Assembly: GCA_963700735.1 (NCBI GenBank)
Contig: CAVOYR010000006.1
Coordinates: forward strand, 1 to 64,000
Length of the DNA: 64,000 nucleotides
Origin: Anderseniella sp963700735
GTDB lineage: Bacteria > Pseudomonadota > Alphaproteobacteria > Rhizobiales > Aestuariivirgaceae
Reading direction: 5' to 3'
Shown here: one piece after another, positions 51,622-60,972 of the stretch
Layout: each line of letters begins with the position of its first letter
Position numbering within the stretch: position 1 is the stretch's first letter
The notes under the pieces: generated by a model
Database searches by the model: none
Seen by the model: the letters and a program-made list of their open reading frames with translations, nothing else
What the model was told of the DNA's origin: nothing
Made by a program: the position numbers and the translations under genes

Positions 51622-52890
51622 CTATTTTCGATTGCAGGCCCGCACCAGCGGCATGGCAAGCTGGCGCAAGGCGGCTGGCATGCGCAGGTAGGCAGCGCGC
51701 GCAAGCGGGCGGAACAGCTGGACGTATGCCACGCAATGCAGCATGCCGCGGGCGGTCAATGGGCGGACATGGTCACTTACCGCAATCGCATGTGAGGACC
51801 ATGAGGCCTTGTACGGGTCGCCCGGCACCATCAGGTCGAAGGCCGTCATGCCGTCCGCGAGTGCCATGCGTTGCGCCCGGTCCATATGCAGGCGCGCAGG
51901 CGACAGATCGGTAAGTTCAGGGTCGTGACCTGTGATGAACGCACAGTGGCGGCCACGGTAGCGCAGGCCGAGTTCGTGCGACACGGCGCGGCCGCCGGCG
52001 GTCATCGAGGTGATGACGGGGCGAAGTGTGCCACCCTCGCGCCGGGCAAGATCCGCGATGAAGCCCATCAGGCGCGGGTCGTGCAAGGCGGTGGAGTGCA
52101 GGCCACGCTCGGCGATCCAGGCCTGCTTGTGGCCAACGATGCCGTGCAGCAATGTGTCGAAGGCGGCGCCTGCGGTAAACTTGCCGAACTCCACCGGGCC
52201 CAGCTTCTCGATGGCCGAGCTGATCTTCTTGCGGCGGCGGCGCTGCACCTTTGTGTAGCGGGCGAGGTAATCCTCGTCACTGGCGAAGGCAGTCAGGTCC
52301 ATGCAGGGCGCCGTCTCCTGATAGCCGGAAAGCCGCAACACGGCAGTGCAGAACTGGTGGGCAAAACTTCCCTCGCGCACGTGACGCAGGTGAACAAGGT
52401 CGATGCGGGCCAGCGTCTTGACGGCGCTGAACAGCGCTGCGATGGCCTCTGTGCGATCAATGGCCGGGTCAAGCAGGATGCCGGTGTACTGCGCGTAAGG
52501 CTCGCTCAGCGTGCGAAGAATGCGCGGGCCGCTGTTGCTGCAGATCATGCCGGGAAACAGGCCCACCAGCTTGCCGTCACGGCGCAGGGTGAAGATGCAC
52601 AGTTCCAGCCCGTCAGTGCCATCGACAAAGTTGCCGGCCCAGGTCGAGCACCAGTCGTGGCTCTGGAATATGGACGCGCTGTCGTTGCAGGCGTCTTCCA
52701 GTGCGTTCCAGTCGTCGCGCAGGTTATGCATGCCTTCAAGCGAGGTGATGCAGGCTGCCTCCAGCAGGGGCACGCCGGATGATGGCTTGGCGTGTTGGAC
52801 GCGCGTCAGGCGCAGGTTCTGCGCCCTGGACTTGTCCAGAACGACTGAATCGTCTGCAAACTGTCTCGAAACGGTACTCACCGCTGGCAC
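51622..52890 (-). CDS. CelD/BcsL-type acetyltransferase (GNAT fold, PF13480)
   Basis: A 422-residue protein of the FemAB-like GNAT_CelD group: WNALEDACNDSASIFQSHDW, STWAGNFVDGTDGLELCIFT, IDLVHLRHVREGSFA and HELGLRYRGRHCAFITGHDP. It is common in exopolysaccharide and envelope loci, where it adds an acyl or amino-acyl group to a sugar or lipid. The acceptor is unknown, and no polysaccharide gene is adjacent. The start is a GTG at 52890; a second GTG three codons in is equally possible. Confidence 0.75.
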   Translation of the reverse strand: MPAVSTVSRQFADDSVVLDKSRAQNLRLTRVQHAKPSSGVPLLEAACITSLEGMHNLRDDWNALEDACNDSASIFQSHDWCSTWAGNFVDGTDGLELCIFTLRRDGKLVGLFPGMICSNSGPRILRTLSEPYAQYTGILLDPAIDRTEAIAALFSAVKTLARIDLVHLRHVREGSFAHQFCTAVLRLSGYQETAPCMDLTAFASDEDYLARYTKVQRRRRKKISSAIEKLGPVEFGKFTAGAAFDTLLHGIVGHKQAWIAERGLHSTALHDPRLMGFIADLARREGGTLRPVITSMTAGGRAVSHELGLRYRGRHCAFITGHDPELTDLSPARLHMDRAQRMALADGMTAFDLMVPGDPYKASWSSHAIAVSDHVRPLTARGMLHCVAYVQLFRPLARAAYLRMPAALRQLAMPLVRACNRK

Positions 52891-53035
52891 TCACACTGTT
52901 CTAATGGCCGCAAGATGCTGGCGGATCGGACAAAACGCCGCCTGTCACGGCTTTGTGAGCAAGAGTTGTACCGTTTGAGTCTTTTCAAGGCATTAATCGT
53001 CGCCGGCGGCAATGCCGAAGCCGGACGTCTGGCAA

Positions 53036-53090
53036 AAGAAAACCCGGCCAGTGCGAAGGGGCGAATGATGCACTGGCCGGGCTGTTTTTC
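53036..53090 (-). terminator. Bidirectional-looking terminator beyond the EF-hand gene
   Basis: CCCGGCCAGTGC pairs perfectly with GCACTGGCCGGG around a 15-base loop. T-rich ends lie on both sides (TTTTC on the minus strand, TGTTTTTC on the plus strand). It lies about 100 bases past the EF-hand stop. Confidence 0.7.
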
Positions 53091-53187
53091 ACACGCGGCC
53101 CGAGGCGGGCCACTTGAGCGAGAGGGGCGTTATGTTTGCCGCACCTTGAACCGCGTGTGAGCTGTACTCCGGTTTGATGCCGGACAA

Positions 53188-53832
53188 TCAGTTGTTGCCG
53201 GTCGCGGGAGCGGCATCGTCAGAATTGTTTTCGTCCGATGCGGCATCGTCAGCCTGGGATTCGCTGTCGTTCTGGCCACCCATGCGGTGACGCCACTTGC
53301 CACGGCCACGGCGGTCGTCCTTGCTGATGGCACCATCGCCGTTGCGATCCATGCGCTCGACGATATCCGCCAGTGGGCGCTGGTATTCGTCGAGGGTCAG
53401 TTGCGCATCGCCATCACGGTCAAACTGCTGGAATTCGCGCACGATGCGTTCCGCACGGGCCTTGAGGTAAAGCTGCTTGAACTCGTCGAGGCTCAGCTTG
53501 CCGTCATTGTTGGCGTCGAATTCCTTCAACCATGCATCACGGTTTGAGTTGATCTCGTCCTGGGTCAGCTTGCCGTCCTTGTTGGCGTCATAGCGTTCCA
53601 TCATCATCATTGCGTAGTGGCCGCCGCCATGGCCCCGGCCATGACCCATGCCGCGGCCATGCCGCATGCCGCGGCCTTCGCCGTAACCACCGCCATGCAT
53701 CTTGCCGTGGTAGCCGCCATGCTTGCCGTGACCGCCGCCCTGGCCATCGCGGTGCGCCCAGGCAGCGGTGCCGGCTGCGCCGACGGTGATGGCAGCAACG
53801 GCAGCCAGTGCAATGGTGACAGACTTCTTCAT
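53188..53832 (-). CDS. Exported EF-hand protein with His/Gly-rich segment
   Basis: A 214-residue protein: a signal peptide (KKSVTIALAAVAAITVGAAG, cleaved near AWA), then a Gly/His-rich run (e.g. GYHGKMHGGGYGEGRGMRHG), then four calcium-binding loops with DxDxDG-type spacing: YDANKDGKLTQDE, FDANNDGKLSLDE, FDRDGDAQLTLDE and MDRNGDGAISKDD. The C terminus is acidic and probably disordered. The His-rich run may bind transition metals. AAGGAG lies before ATG 53832. Role: periplasmic calcium/metal sensor or buffer, unproven. Confidence 0.82.
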   Translation of the reverse strand: MKKSVTIALAAVAAITVGAAGTAAWAHRDGQGGGHGKHGGYHGKMHGGGYGEGRGMRHGRGMGHGRGHGGGHYAMMMMERYDANKDGKLTQDEINSNRDAWLKEFDANNDGKLSLDEFKQLYLKARAERIVREFQQFDRDGDAQLTLDEYQRPLADIVERMDRNGDGAISKDDRRGRGKWRHRMGGQNDSESQADDAASDENNSDDAAPATGNN

Positions 53833-53948
53833 GGGTAGTCTCCTTGGTTTATCGAGATAATGGGGAATGATCGTAATGAACTGTCCCTCTTCGCCCCCTA
53901 GACGAATGGGGGAGCCCAATTCCGGCGCAACCGAACATTACTTTTCGG

Positions 53949-54398
53949 TCATCCGGATGGCAGCAGGCGGTCTTCCACGCGCTTGCGTATGGTCACCCAT
54001 TCGCGGTTGTCGAAGCCGAGCAGGCCGGCGATGCGCCAGCCCATGTTCATTTCCTCGTCGGTGATGACGCCATCTGCCAGCAGGATTTCGCACAACATCT
54101 CGACCACGGTTTCACGCTGCTCGCGGTCGTAGGCGGTCTTGATCTCGCTGGTGAAGGCGTAGAAGTCGATCGAGTCGTCATAGGCGAGGCGCGCCTCTGC
54201 CAGAAGCCGGGACAGTTCCTGCTCGGACAGGTCGAATTTCTGCTTCAGCAGGCGGTCGCGGGCGGCGGCTTCGGCCTGGTCGAGGCGGCCATCCACCAGG
54301 CTGGCATGGATCAGCAGTTCGGCCACCGCCGCGCGCACGTCCAGTTTTGCCGGGCGCGCGGGTGACGAGAACAGGGCATTGAGCTTTTCAAACAACAT
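53949..54398 (-). CDS. TerB-family tellurite-resistance-like protein
   Basis: A 149-residue alpha-helical TerB-domain protein: AAVAELLIHASLVDGRLDQA, EAAARDRLLKQKFDLSEQEL, RETVVEMLCEILLADGVITD. TerB-like proteins bind metal via acidic residues on helices and join envelope-stress complexes. No other ter gene is near. Divergent from the ankyrin gene. Confidence 0.85.
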   Translation of the reverse strand: MLFEKLNALFSSPARPAKLDVRAAVAELLIHASLVDGRLDQAEAAARDRLLKQKFDLSEQELSRLLAEARLAYDDSIDFYAFTSEIKTAYDREQRETVVEMLCEILLADGVITDEEMNMGWRIAGLLGFDNREWVTIRKRVEDRLLPSG

Positions 54399-54468
54399 GA
54401 GACAGACTTAAGGTCGGGGTGGCGGGGCTGCAAGTTACAAGCCTGCAAGTTAAAGGGAGGAAACACCG

Positions 54469-55149
54469 ATGATCCGTTTGCTGGGCGCATTTGTGCTGAT
54501 TGCCATCATCGGGTTGATGCCCGGCCAGGCCTGGGCGCAGGTGGCGCCAACGGGCGCAGAACTTGCCGCCTATACGGGCCTGCACGCAGCGGCGGCGCAG
54601 GGTGACATCGGGCTGATCAAGCAACTGATTGCGGCGGGGGCAAACGTCAATGCGACCGATGCCTATGGCCGCACGCCGATGCACGTGGCGGCATACAAGT
54701 CGCACGACGACGTCGTACTGACGCTGGCCGAGGCAGGCGGCGATGCCAACCTGCTCGAGCGCGACAAGTACGACATCATCACCATTGCTGCGGTTGCCGA
54801 TGACGCGGAGATGGTTGCAACGGCTGTGAAGGCAGGTGGCGACGCGAAGAACATCACCAGCATCTATGACGGCACGGCGCTGATTGCGGCGGCGCACGAG
54901 GGCAACTGGGAGAGCATCGACGTGCTGATCAAGGCGGGTGCGCCGCTGGATCATGTCAACAATCTCGGCTGGACGGCGATGATCGAGGCGGTGGTGCTGG
55001 GCGATGGCGGCGAGCGGCACCAGAAGTCGCTCAAGCTGCTGATTGATGCGGGCGCCGATGGCTCCATCACCGACCGGTCGGGCCGCACACCACTCGACCT
55101 GGCGCGCGAGCGGGGTTACGAGGCGATGGTGAAGATGCTGGAGAAGTGA
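54469..55149 (+). CDS. Exported ankyrin-repeat protein
   Basis: A 226-residue protein with a signal peptide (IRLLGAFVLIAIIGLMPGQA, cleaved at AWAQ) and about five to six ankyrin repeats: TGLHAAAAQGDIGLIKQLIA, GRTPMHVAAYKSHDDVVLTL, GTALIAAAHEGNWESIDVLI, GWTAMIEAVVLGDGG and GRTPLDLARERGYEAMVKML. It will sit in the periplasm and bind a protein partner that is not evident. Good GGGAGG upstream of the ATG. Confidence 0.87.
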   Translation: MIRLLGAFVLIAIIGLMPGQAWAQVAPTGAELAAYTGLHAAAAQGDIGLIKQLIAAGANVNATDAYGRTPMHVAAYKSHDDVVLTLAEAGGDANLLERDKYDIITIAAVADDAEMVATAVKAGGDAKNITSIYDGTALIAAAHEGNWESIDVLIKAGAPLDHVNNLGWTAMIEAVVLGDGGERHQKSLKLLIDAGADGSITDRSGRTPLDLARERGYEAMVKMLEK

Positions 55150-55258
55150 CGCCTGCGACCCGGCAGGCGGATAAATTGCAGCGTGTCCCGTCAACCTTTG
55201 GTAAGGTTTGGGCCTGTACCTTTCGCGTGACGGCTAGTCAGCCACGAAAGGGTCAGTC

Positions 55259-55738
55259 ATGGGAACCTTCGGTCAACGCGGTGTAGCGGCCAGCGGCGCG
55301 TTCAATCGCCCGGTCCCGGTCAGCCCGGCCTACGAGGAGCCGACAAGCTACGAGGAGCGGACCGGACTTCTCGGCAGTTTCCTGAAATCGTCCGACGACC
55401 ATCTCGACGTGGATTTTGGCATTCGCGAGGACTATGCACCGGGCAAGACGTTGTGGATTGCCGTGCCACTTTGGTTTTTCCTCGGCGGGATGGCGGCGCA
55501 CAGGTTCTATCTCGGTCACTGGAAATACGCTTTGTCGATGAACCTGGCGTGGGTCGTGGCGACAGTGATGCTCGTGGTATCGCTAACCACTGCCGGGGCA
55601 ACGTTTCCACAGACCGGCGGCGATATCCAGGCCTTGAAAGCGTTGGCCCCCGGGATGGCGTTTCTTGTCGTCTTGTGCCTGTGGGCATTCTTCGACGGCG
55701 TCTACGTGATCGTGCGAATGCTGACGAGCGGCCGGTAA
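55259..55738 (+). CDS. TM2-domain membrane protein
   Basis: A 159-residue protein with a polar, probably cytoplasmic N-terminal half and a TM2 domain at the C terminus: WFFLGGMAAHRFYLGHWKYA, two membrane helices, then LWAFFDGVYVIVRML. The pair of helices with the internal GxxxxHRFYLG turn is diagnostic. The role of TM2 proteins in bacteria is not known. Its stop meets that of the convergent CoxE-type gene with no spacing. Confidence 0.8.
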   Translation: MGTFGQRGVAASGAFNRPVPVSPAYEEPTSYEERTGLLGSFLKSSDDHLDVDFGIREDYAPGKTLWIAVPLWFFLGGMAAHRFYLGHWKYALSMNLAWVVATVMLVVSLTTAGATFPQTGGDIQALKALAPGMAFLVVLCLWAFFDGVYVIVRMLTSGR

Positions 55739-56917
55739 CTACCGCACCAGTTCCCTGATCGCCTCGTCCAGGCCTTCGATGGTGAGCGGGTACATGCGGC
55801 CTTCGAACAGCTGCTGGATGTACTGGATCGACGGCGTGTAGTTCCAGTACTTCGGGCTGGACGGGTTGAGCCAGACGCAGGAGCCGTAGATGTCGGTGAT
55901 GCGCTTGAGCCATAGCGCGCCGGGTTCATCGTTGAAGTGCTCGACCGAGCCGCCGGAATGGGTCAGCTCGTACGGGCTCATCGAGGCATCGCCGACGAAG
56001 ATGACCTTGTAGTCGGAGCCATAGGTGTGCAGCACGTCCCAGGTGGGTTCGACGGCGGTGTGGCGGCGACGGTTCTCCTTCCACAGGCGTTCATAGACGC
56101 AGTTGTGGAAGTAGAAATACTCCATGTGCTTGAACTCGGCGCGGGCGGCTGAGAACAGCTCCTCGCACATGCGGATGTAGGGGTCCATCGAGCCGCCGAC
56201 GTCGAAGAAGATCAGCACCTTCACGGTGTTGCGCTTTTCCGCCACCATTTTCAGGTCGAGATAGCCCTTGTTGGCGGTGGAGCGGATGGTGTCGTCGAGG
56301 TCGAGTTCTTCCGGCGCACCCTCGCGGGCAAACTTGCGCAGGCGGCGCAGCGCCACCTTGATGTTGCGGGTGCCCAGCTCGACCGAATCGTCAAGGTCCC
56401 TGAACTCGCGCTTGTCCCACACCTTGATGGCGCGGTTGTTGCGGTTTTTATCCTGGCCGATGCGGATGCCGGCAGGGTTGTAGCCGTATGCGCCGTAGGG
56501 CGACGTGCCGCCGGTGCCGATCCACTTGTTGCCGCCCTGGTGGCGGCCTTTCTGTTCCTCGAGGCGCTTTTTCAGCTCCTCCATGATCTGGTCCCAGCCG
56601 CCGAGCGCCTCGATCCGGGCTTTCTCTTCCTCGGTCAGGAACTTCTCGTTGAGTTTCCTGAGCCATTCCTCCGGGATGTTGGCGAGCAGTTCTTCCGGGG
56701 TGAGGCCTTCCAGCCCCTTGAAGACGTGGCCGAACACCTTGTCGAACTTGTCGAGGTTGCGCTCGTCCTTCACCAGCGTGGCGCGCGACAGGTAGTAGAA
56801 ATCCTCGACCGAGAAGCCGGCAAGGTTCTTCTCCATCGCCTCCATGAGGGTCAGGTATTCCTTCAGCGTGGCGGGCACGCCGGCAGCTTTCAGCTCGTGG
56901 AAGAAGGTGGTGAACAT
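55739..56917 (-). CDS. CoxE-type VWA domain protein
   Basis: A 392-residue protein of the VWA_CoxE (MoxR-associated) family. The N-terminal part has PATLKEYLTLMEAMEKNLAG and a charged helical middle. The VWA domain carries the modified metal-ion site VLIFFDVGGSMDPYI and VIFVGDASMSPYEL. Such proteins usually work with a MoxR AAA ATPase as a chaperone pair for metalloenzyme assembly. Here no such ATPase is adjacent. ATG 56917 is used because it starts the conserved N terminus. Confidence 0.85.
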   Translation of the reverse strand: MFTTFFHELKAAGVPATLKEYLTLMEAMEKNLAGFSVEDFYYLSRATLVKDERNLDKFDKVFGHVFKGLEGLTPEELLANIPEEWLRKLNEKFLTEEEKARIEALGGWDQIMEELKKRLEEQKGRHQGGNKWIGTGGTSPYGAYGYNPAGIRIGQDKNRNNRAIKVWDKREFRDLDDSVELGTRNIKVALRRLRKFAREGAPEELDLDDTIRSTANKGYLDLKMVAEKRNTVKVLIFFDVGGSMDPYIRMCEELFSAARAEFKHMEYFYFHNCVYERLWKENRRRHTAVEPTWDVLHTYGSDYKVIFVGDASMSPYELTHSGGSVEHFNDEPGALWLKRITDIYGSCVWLNPSSPKYWNYTPSIQYIQQLFEGRMYPLTIEGLDEAIRELVR

Positions 56918-57137
56918 GGCATGCTTATAGCGGCCACAGCCAAGGCTGGAAAGCACTTCGCCGGCTCGGATCAGGAGGGAGGGGCCTGATCGAAGCCGGC
57001 GAGGGGGTCAAGACAGTCTGGCGGTTCTTTTTGGTGCGGTGGGCCCGGTTTGCAGGGGATGGGGGAAGCCGCGTTGTTGTTCGCCTTGGTGTTGAATGCA
57101 TCCTGCCTGCATTGTTACCGGCAGGATGTGCATTTCA

Positions 57138-57321
57138 TCACATCGCGAGTGCTGCCGGGCCTGCGATTGCCACCACGCCCAGGATGACGAGGATGAACAG
57201 GATCAGCGCGATGACGATGAGGACTTTTGCCCCGGTCGCGGCAGCGCCGGCAACCCCGCGAAAGCCGAGCAGGCTGGCAATGGCGGCGACGGCGATGAGA
57301 ATCGAGAATCCACTTGATCAT
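57138..57321 (-). pseudogene. DUF1328 small membrane protein, frameshifted
   Basis: GGAGG lies 8 bases before ATG 57321, which opens MIKWIL; the rest of a typical DUF1328 protein, IAVAAIASLLGFRGVAGAAA and VLIVIALILFILVILGV, is in the next frame. Removing one base near 57302-57306 restores a 60-residue two-helix protein. The family is widespread, small and of unknown role. The clean match to a normal gene with one indel suggests a sequence error. Confidence 0.75.
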
Positions 57322-57409
57322 TTTGGTTTGCCTCCAGACGTTGTGTTGACCGGTAAACGCCGCGTGCAAGGGGAGGTTCCCTGCGGGGAAGCAGAAGTTT
57401 TCCTGCTGG

Positions 57410-57985
57410 TCAGCCTGCGGACTGCCACTGCCTGATCGCCTCGATGGGCCAGAGCAGCATGATGATGTTGAGGACAAGCCCGTCGCGGATGTACCAGCCG
57501 ACGAACAGTTCGGCAGCGATGAACAGCACGACCGACACCCATACCGGTGCGTGGCGGGCGATCATGAAGCCGAGCACCATCATCGACAGGTCGGCCAGCG
57601 AGTTGAGAACGCTGTCGCCGAAATAGTCCAGTGCGATGGTGTCTTCGCGGTACTTGTTGATGATCCACGAGGTGTTCTCGACAATCTCCCAGGCGGCCTC
57701 GATGACGGCGGCTGCAACCAGCCGCCAGCCGTGCGACAGTTGCGGCGCGAGGTAGCGCAGGGCCAGGTAGAACAGCAGTCCGTGCAGGATGTGCGATGGC
57801 GAATACCAGTCGAGGATGTGCTGCGAGTTCTCCGACGAGATGACCGCGCCATGCCACAGCTTGACGAAGCCGCAGGTGCAGATGGGCGAGCGGCCAAGCC
57901 ACAGCAGCACGGCGGCCATCGCCACCGCAACGCCGCCCAGGGCCAGCCAGTGACGCGGCGCAATGCTGGCCGGCGCGGGCCTCAA
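57410..57985 (-). CDS. DUF2585 (UPF0314) membrane protein
   Basis: A 191-residue alphaproteobacterial membrane protein with five helices and conserved SPICTCGFVKLWHGAVISSE, NSQHILDWYSPSHILHGLLF and EIVENTSWIINKYREDTIAL. The family is conserved but has no assigned role. The most likely start is TTG 57985, which overlaps the stop of the HtpX-like gene (TTGA), so the two are coupled. Longer frames run inside the neighbouring gene. Confidence 0.8.
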   Translation of the reverse strand: MRPAPASIAPRHWLALGGVAVAMAAVLLWLGRSPICTCGFVKLWHGAVISSENSQHILDWYSPSHILHGLLFYLALRYLAPQLSHGWRLVAAAVIEAAWEIVENTSWIINKYREDTIALDYFGDSVLNSLADLSMMVLGFMIARHAPVWVSVVLFIAAELFVGWYIRDGLVLNIIMLLWPIEAIRQWQSAG

Positions 57986-58956
57986 TACCAGACACCCAGG
58001 CGGGAGGCATGGATGCGCGGCCGGCGAATGGGCGGCACGATGGATACGCCGGGCTTGTGCGGTGCATCGGGGTGAAAGGTGGCGGGCCTTGCCTGCGAAC
58101 GAAGCGACAGCAAGCGCGCGACACGGTCCTCGGTGCGCGGGTGCGACCGCAGCAGCGACGGATCCGGCATGCGCGCGCCGGGCAGGGTGAGCTTTTCCCA
58201 CATGCCGGCCTGTTTCTGTTCAAGCACCTGCAACGCCGAGGCAAGGCCTTCCGGGTCTCCGGTGAGACCGGCGGCGTCAAGGTCGGCGTCATACTCGCGG
58301 GTGCGCGACAGGGCCAGCTGCAGCAGCCCGCCGATGGTGGGCGCGGCCAGGATGAAGACAACCGCCAGCCAGCTTGCAGGACCAGCGCCGGTGAGGAACA
58401 GCGCCGGCATGCCGAACAGCAGCCCGAAGGTGGAGATCGATCCCGTGAGCCGCGACAGCGTGTCGGCGAGCGCCATCACCTTGAGATCGCCGTTGCGGAT
58501 GTGGCTGACCTCGTGCGCCAGCACGCCGTTGATCTGGCGCAGGTTGAGATTGCGGATCAGCGCATCGGTTACCGCGACGGCGGAGTCCTCGGGCTTGCCG
58601 ACGGCGAACGCGTTCATCATCTGGGACGGCACGTAGTACAGCTTGGGCGTGGCAGGCAGGCTGGCGCGGGCGGCAAGGTCTTCCATCATGCCGGTCAGCT
58701 GCGGCACCTCCTGTGCGGTGAGGCGGCGGGCCTTGTACAGCTTCAGCACCATGGCGGGAGAGATGCGGCTGGCCTGCCAAAGGCCGAAGCCCGTCAGCAG
58801 GCTGGCCCACACGATGCCGGACGCGCCGAAGATCAGCCAGGCGATGACGCCCATCAGCAGCGCAGAGCCGCCGATCATCAGCCAGGTGTGCAGGGTGTTG
58901 CGCCACCTGTGGCGGTCCTGGGCGTGCACGTCGAGCGGTTGTGGAAAGCTGTTCAT
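57982..58956 (-). CDS. M48-family (HtpX-like) membrane zinc metalloprotease
   Basis: A 324-residue protein with N-terminal helices (TLHTWLMIGGSALLMGVIAW, LIFGASGIVWASLLTG) and the zinc site NGVLAHEVSHIRNGD (HEVSH); the third ligand is in TREYDADLDAAG. A C-terminal tail is poorly conserved. It removes damaged membrane proteins in the HtpX manner. It stands with LemA and the DUF2207 gene on the same strand, a recurring cluster in bacteria. ATG 58956 is the first Met of the conserved N terminus. Confidence 0.87.
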   Translation of the reverse strand: MNSFPQPLDVHAQDRHRWRNTLHTWLMIGGSALLMGVIAWLIFGASGIVWASLLTGFGLWQASRISPAMVLKLYKARRLTAQEVPQLTGMMEDLAARASLPATPKLYYVPSQMMNAFAVGKPEDSAVAVTDALIRNLNLRQINGVLAHEVSHIRNGDLKVMALADTLSRLTGSISTFGLLFGMPALFLTGAGPASWLAVVFILAAPTIGGLLQLALSRTREYDADLDAAGLTGDPEGLASALQVLEQKQAGMWEKLTLPGARMPDPSLLRSHPRTEDRVARLLSLRSQARPATFHPDAPHKPGVSIVPPIRRPRIHASRLGVWY

Positions 58957-58996
58957 GGCGGCAAATGTAGGATGCCGCATCGCCGAATGCGAGGGG

Positions 58997-60940
58997 TTAC
59001 CAGCCGCCGCCGCCACCGCCGCCTCCACCACCGCCGGAGCCGCCACCACCACCGCCGCCGCTGAAGCCTGACGAGGAGGACGAGGGTGCGGGCGCTGCAT
59101 TGGTCATGGAGCCGGAGATGGTGTCGGCCACGCTGCCCATGGTCTGGCCGACGTTGCTGGCGGAGAACCGGTCACCGCTGTACCAGTGCGGACTGTAGCT
59201 GGCGGCAACCGCTGCCCCGGCTGCCGTCGCAAGCCAGACCTCGAATGCCTTCGACCAGGGTTTTTCCAGCCCAAGCGCCACGGCATAGGGCAGCACGGTC
59301 TCGAAGTGTTGCGGCGACATGGCAGGCGCGCCCTGCAGGTTCATGCGATCCGACTCGGCCAGCTTGATGTAGGTCCTGAGCCCTTCGATGCCGTCCATCA
59401 GCTTGCGGCCCAGCGGCGTGGGCGCGCCGAGCAGGTACCAGAACAGCACGTTCAGCAGCACGATGGATATGACGGCTGTTGCCAGCAGCGGGCTGACGCC
59501 GCTGACCCAGGCAAGGCCGCCCAGGGTTGGCAGTATGTTGAACCCGAATATGCCGACCGCGAACAACCTGATGATACCGCCGATACTGAAGCCGGACGTG
59601 GCAGTATCGTGCAGGTTCCGGAGCCCGAAATTCATTACCAGCAGGGTGATGATGCTGACGAATATGACCGCGATGACCAGCGGGATCATGCTGGCGGATT
59701 CCGGTCCCGCCGTTGCGATGCTCAGAATGATGGCGACCACGGACAACATGGTGCCGGCAACGATCCACAGCATGTTGTTCTTAAAGTACTTGTTGCGGTG
59801 TTCGTCATGCAGTTTTGAGCGGAACCTTGACGCCAGCGCGACCACGCTCTTGCCGTTTGCCTTGTCGATTTTGAAGCCGCCGGACTTGCTGGAGATTTCA
59901 TTGTAGATCGCCTGTTCGCCAACCGGCAGGCTGCCGGTGGCCGGAACATTGCCGGTCGCCTGGATTTTCATGTCCTTCTGGTTCAGCTCTTCCAGCGTCA
60001 CGTGGCCCTTCACGGCGAGCGAAAGCAGCGCCGAAGAAAAGGCCGTGTTGCCGCGCAAGCCGTTGTTCTCGATGTAGTGGACAAGGGCAGGCGAAATGCC
60101 ATCCGGCGCATCCCAGCGGGGCACGGCGACGCCCCTGGCCGGGTCCCGGCCCACCCGGTTCCAAGCCCAGAAATAGTACAGCGCGATGATGACGAAGCTG
60201 AAGAACGAGATCAGCGCAGGCAGGTTGTCACGAACGAACCAGGCCAGGTTGCTGGCCCATGGTTGGCCGGATGACGCCGCCCAGCGGCATGCGGATGGCC
60301 ACGCTCAGGCCCTCGCTGCGGGGCCAGCGGTCTGGTGGTTTGCGCCGTCACGCGATCGCCCGCGCCGGAGATGCTGGCGGTGGCATTGGTGTCGCGTGAG
60401 CCGAGCGGCCCGGTGAACACTGCCACATCCACCGCACTGGCACCCTCCGGCAGGTTGAACTGCGCCGTGGCCCGGTTGATCGGGAAACTCCAGAAGTTGC
60501 CGGTGACGTTCCAGAACAGTTCATCGTGGGTGTCGAAGAAGCGGATCTGCCGGTCGGTCCTGTAGGTCAGCTTGTAGGTGAAGGTGCCGGGCCCGAGCAG
60601 CCTGTCGGCGTTGCCGATGTAGACGCGGCGTGGCGCGCCAGGCGCGTTCGACCCGGAAGTCCTCCGGCTTGCCGTCGCGGCTCACCGAGACAACCTCGAA
60701 ATCGACCTTGCGCTCGCGGCCCGTCGCATCCTTGAACACCACGGGAAAGTCGCGATAGATGCCCCGGCGGATCTGTTGGCCTTCGCCCCGCACCGTGATG
60801 GTTTCGGTGACGGTGATGCCGCCGTCGCGGGCCAGCGACAGCGCCATGTCGAAGCGCTCGATTGCCTCTTCGGCAAGCGTGGCCGAAACCGACCACGCCA
60901 TCGCCACCAGGATGAACAGGAACTTGAGCACAGGCTTCAT
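58997..60940 (-). pseudogene. DUF2207 membrane protein, frameshifted in three places
   Basis: The N-terminal DUF2207 domain starts with a signal-like stretch (PVLKFLFILVAMAWSVSATL) and continues through TETITVRGEGQQIRRGIYRD. It then needs three one-base corrections: near 60626-60645 (to RVYIGNADRLLGPGTFTY), near 60311-60330 (to SEGLSVAIRMPLGGVIRP) and near 60241-60265 (to SNLAWFVRDNLPALISFF). The C-terminal part, with helices (ISFFSFVIIALYYFWAWNRV) and a long Gly/Ser tail, reads in one frame. Repaired length is about 647 residues. DUF2207 is a regular partner of LemA. Three indels in one gene argue for sequence errors. Confidence 0.78.
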
Positions 60941-60972
60941 GATGGACGGCCCGGACGTTGTGGTTTGCGGGA

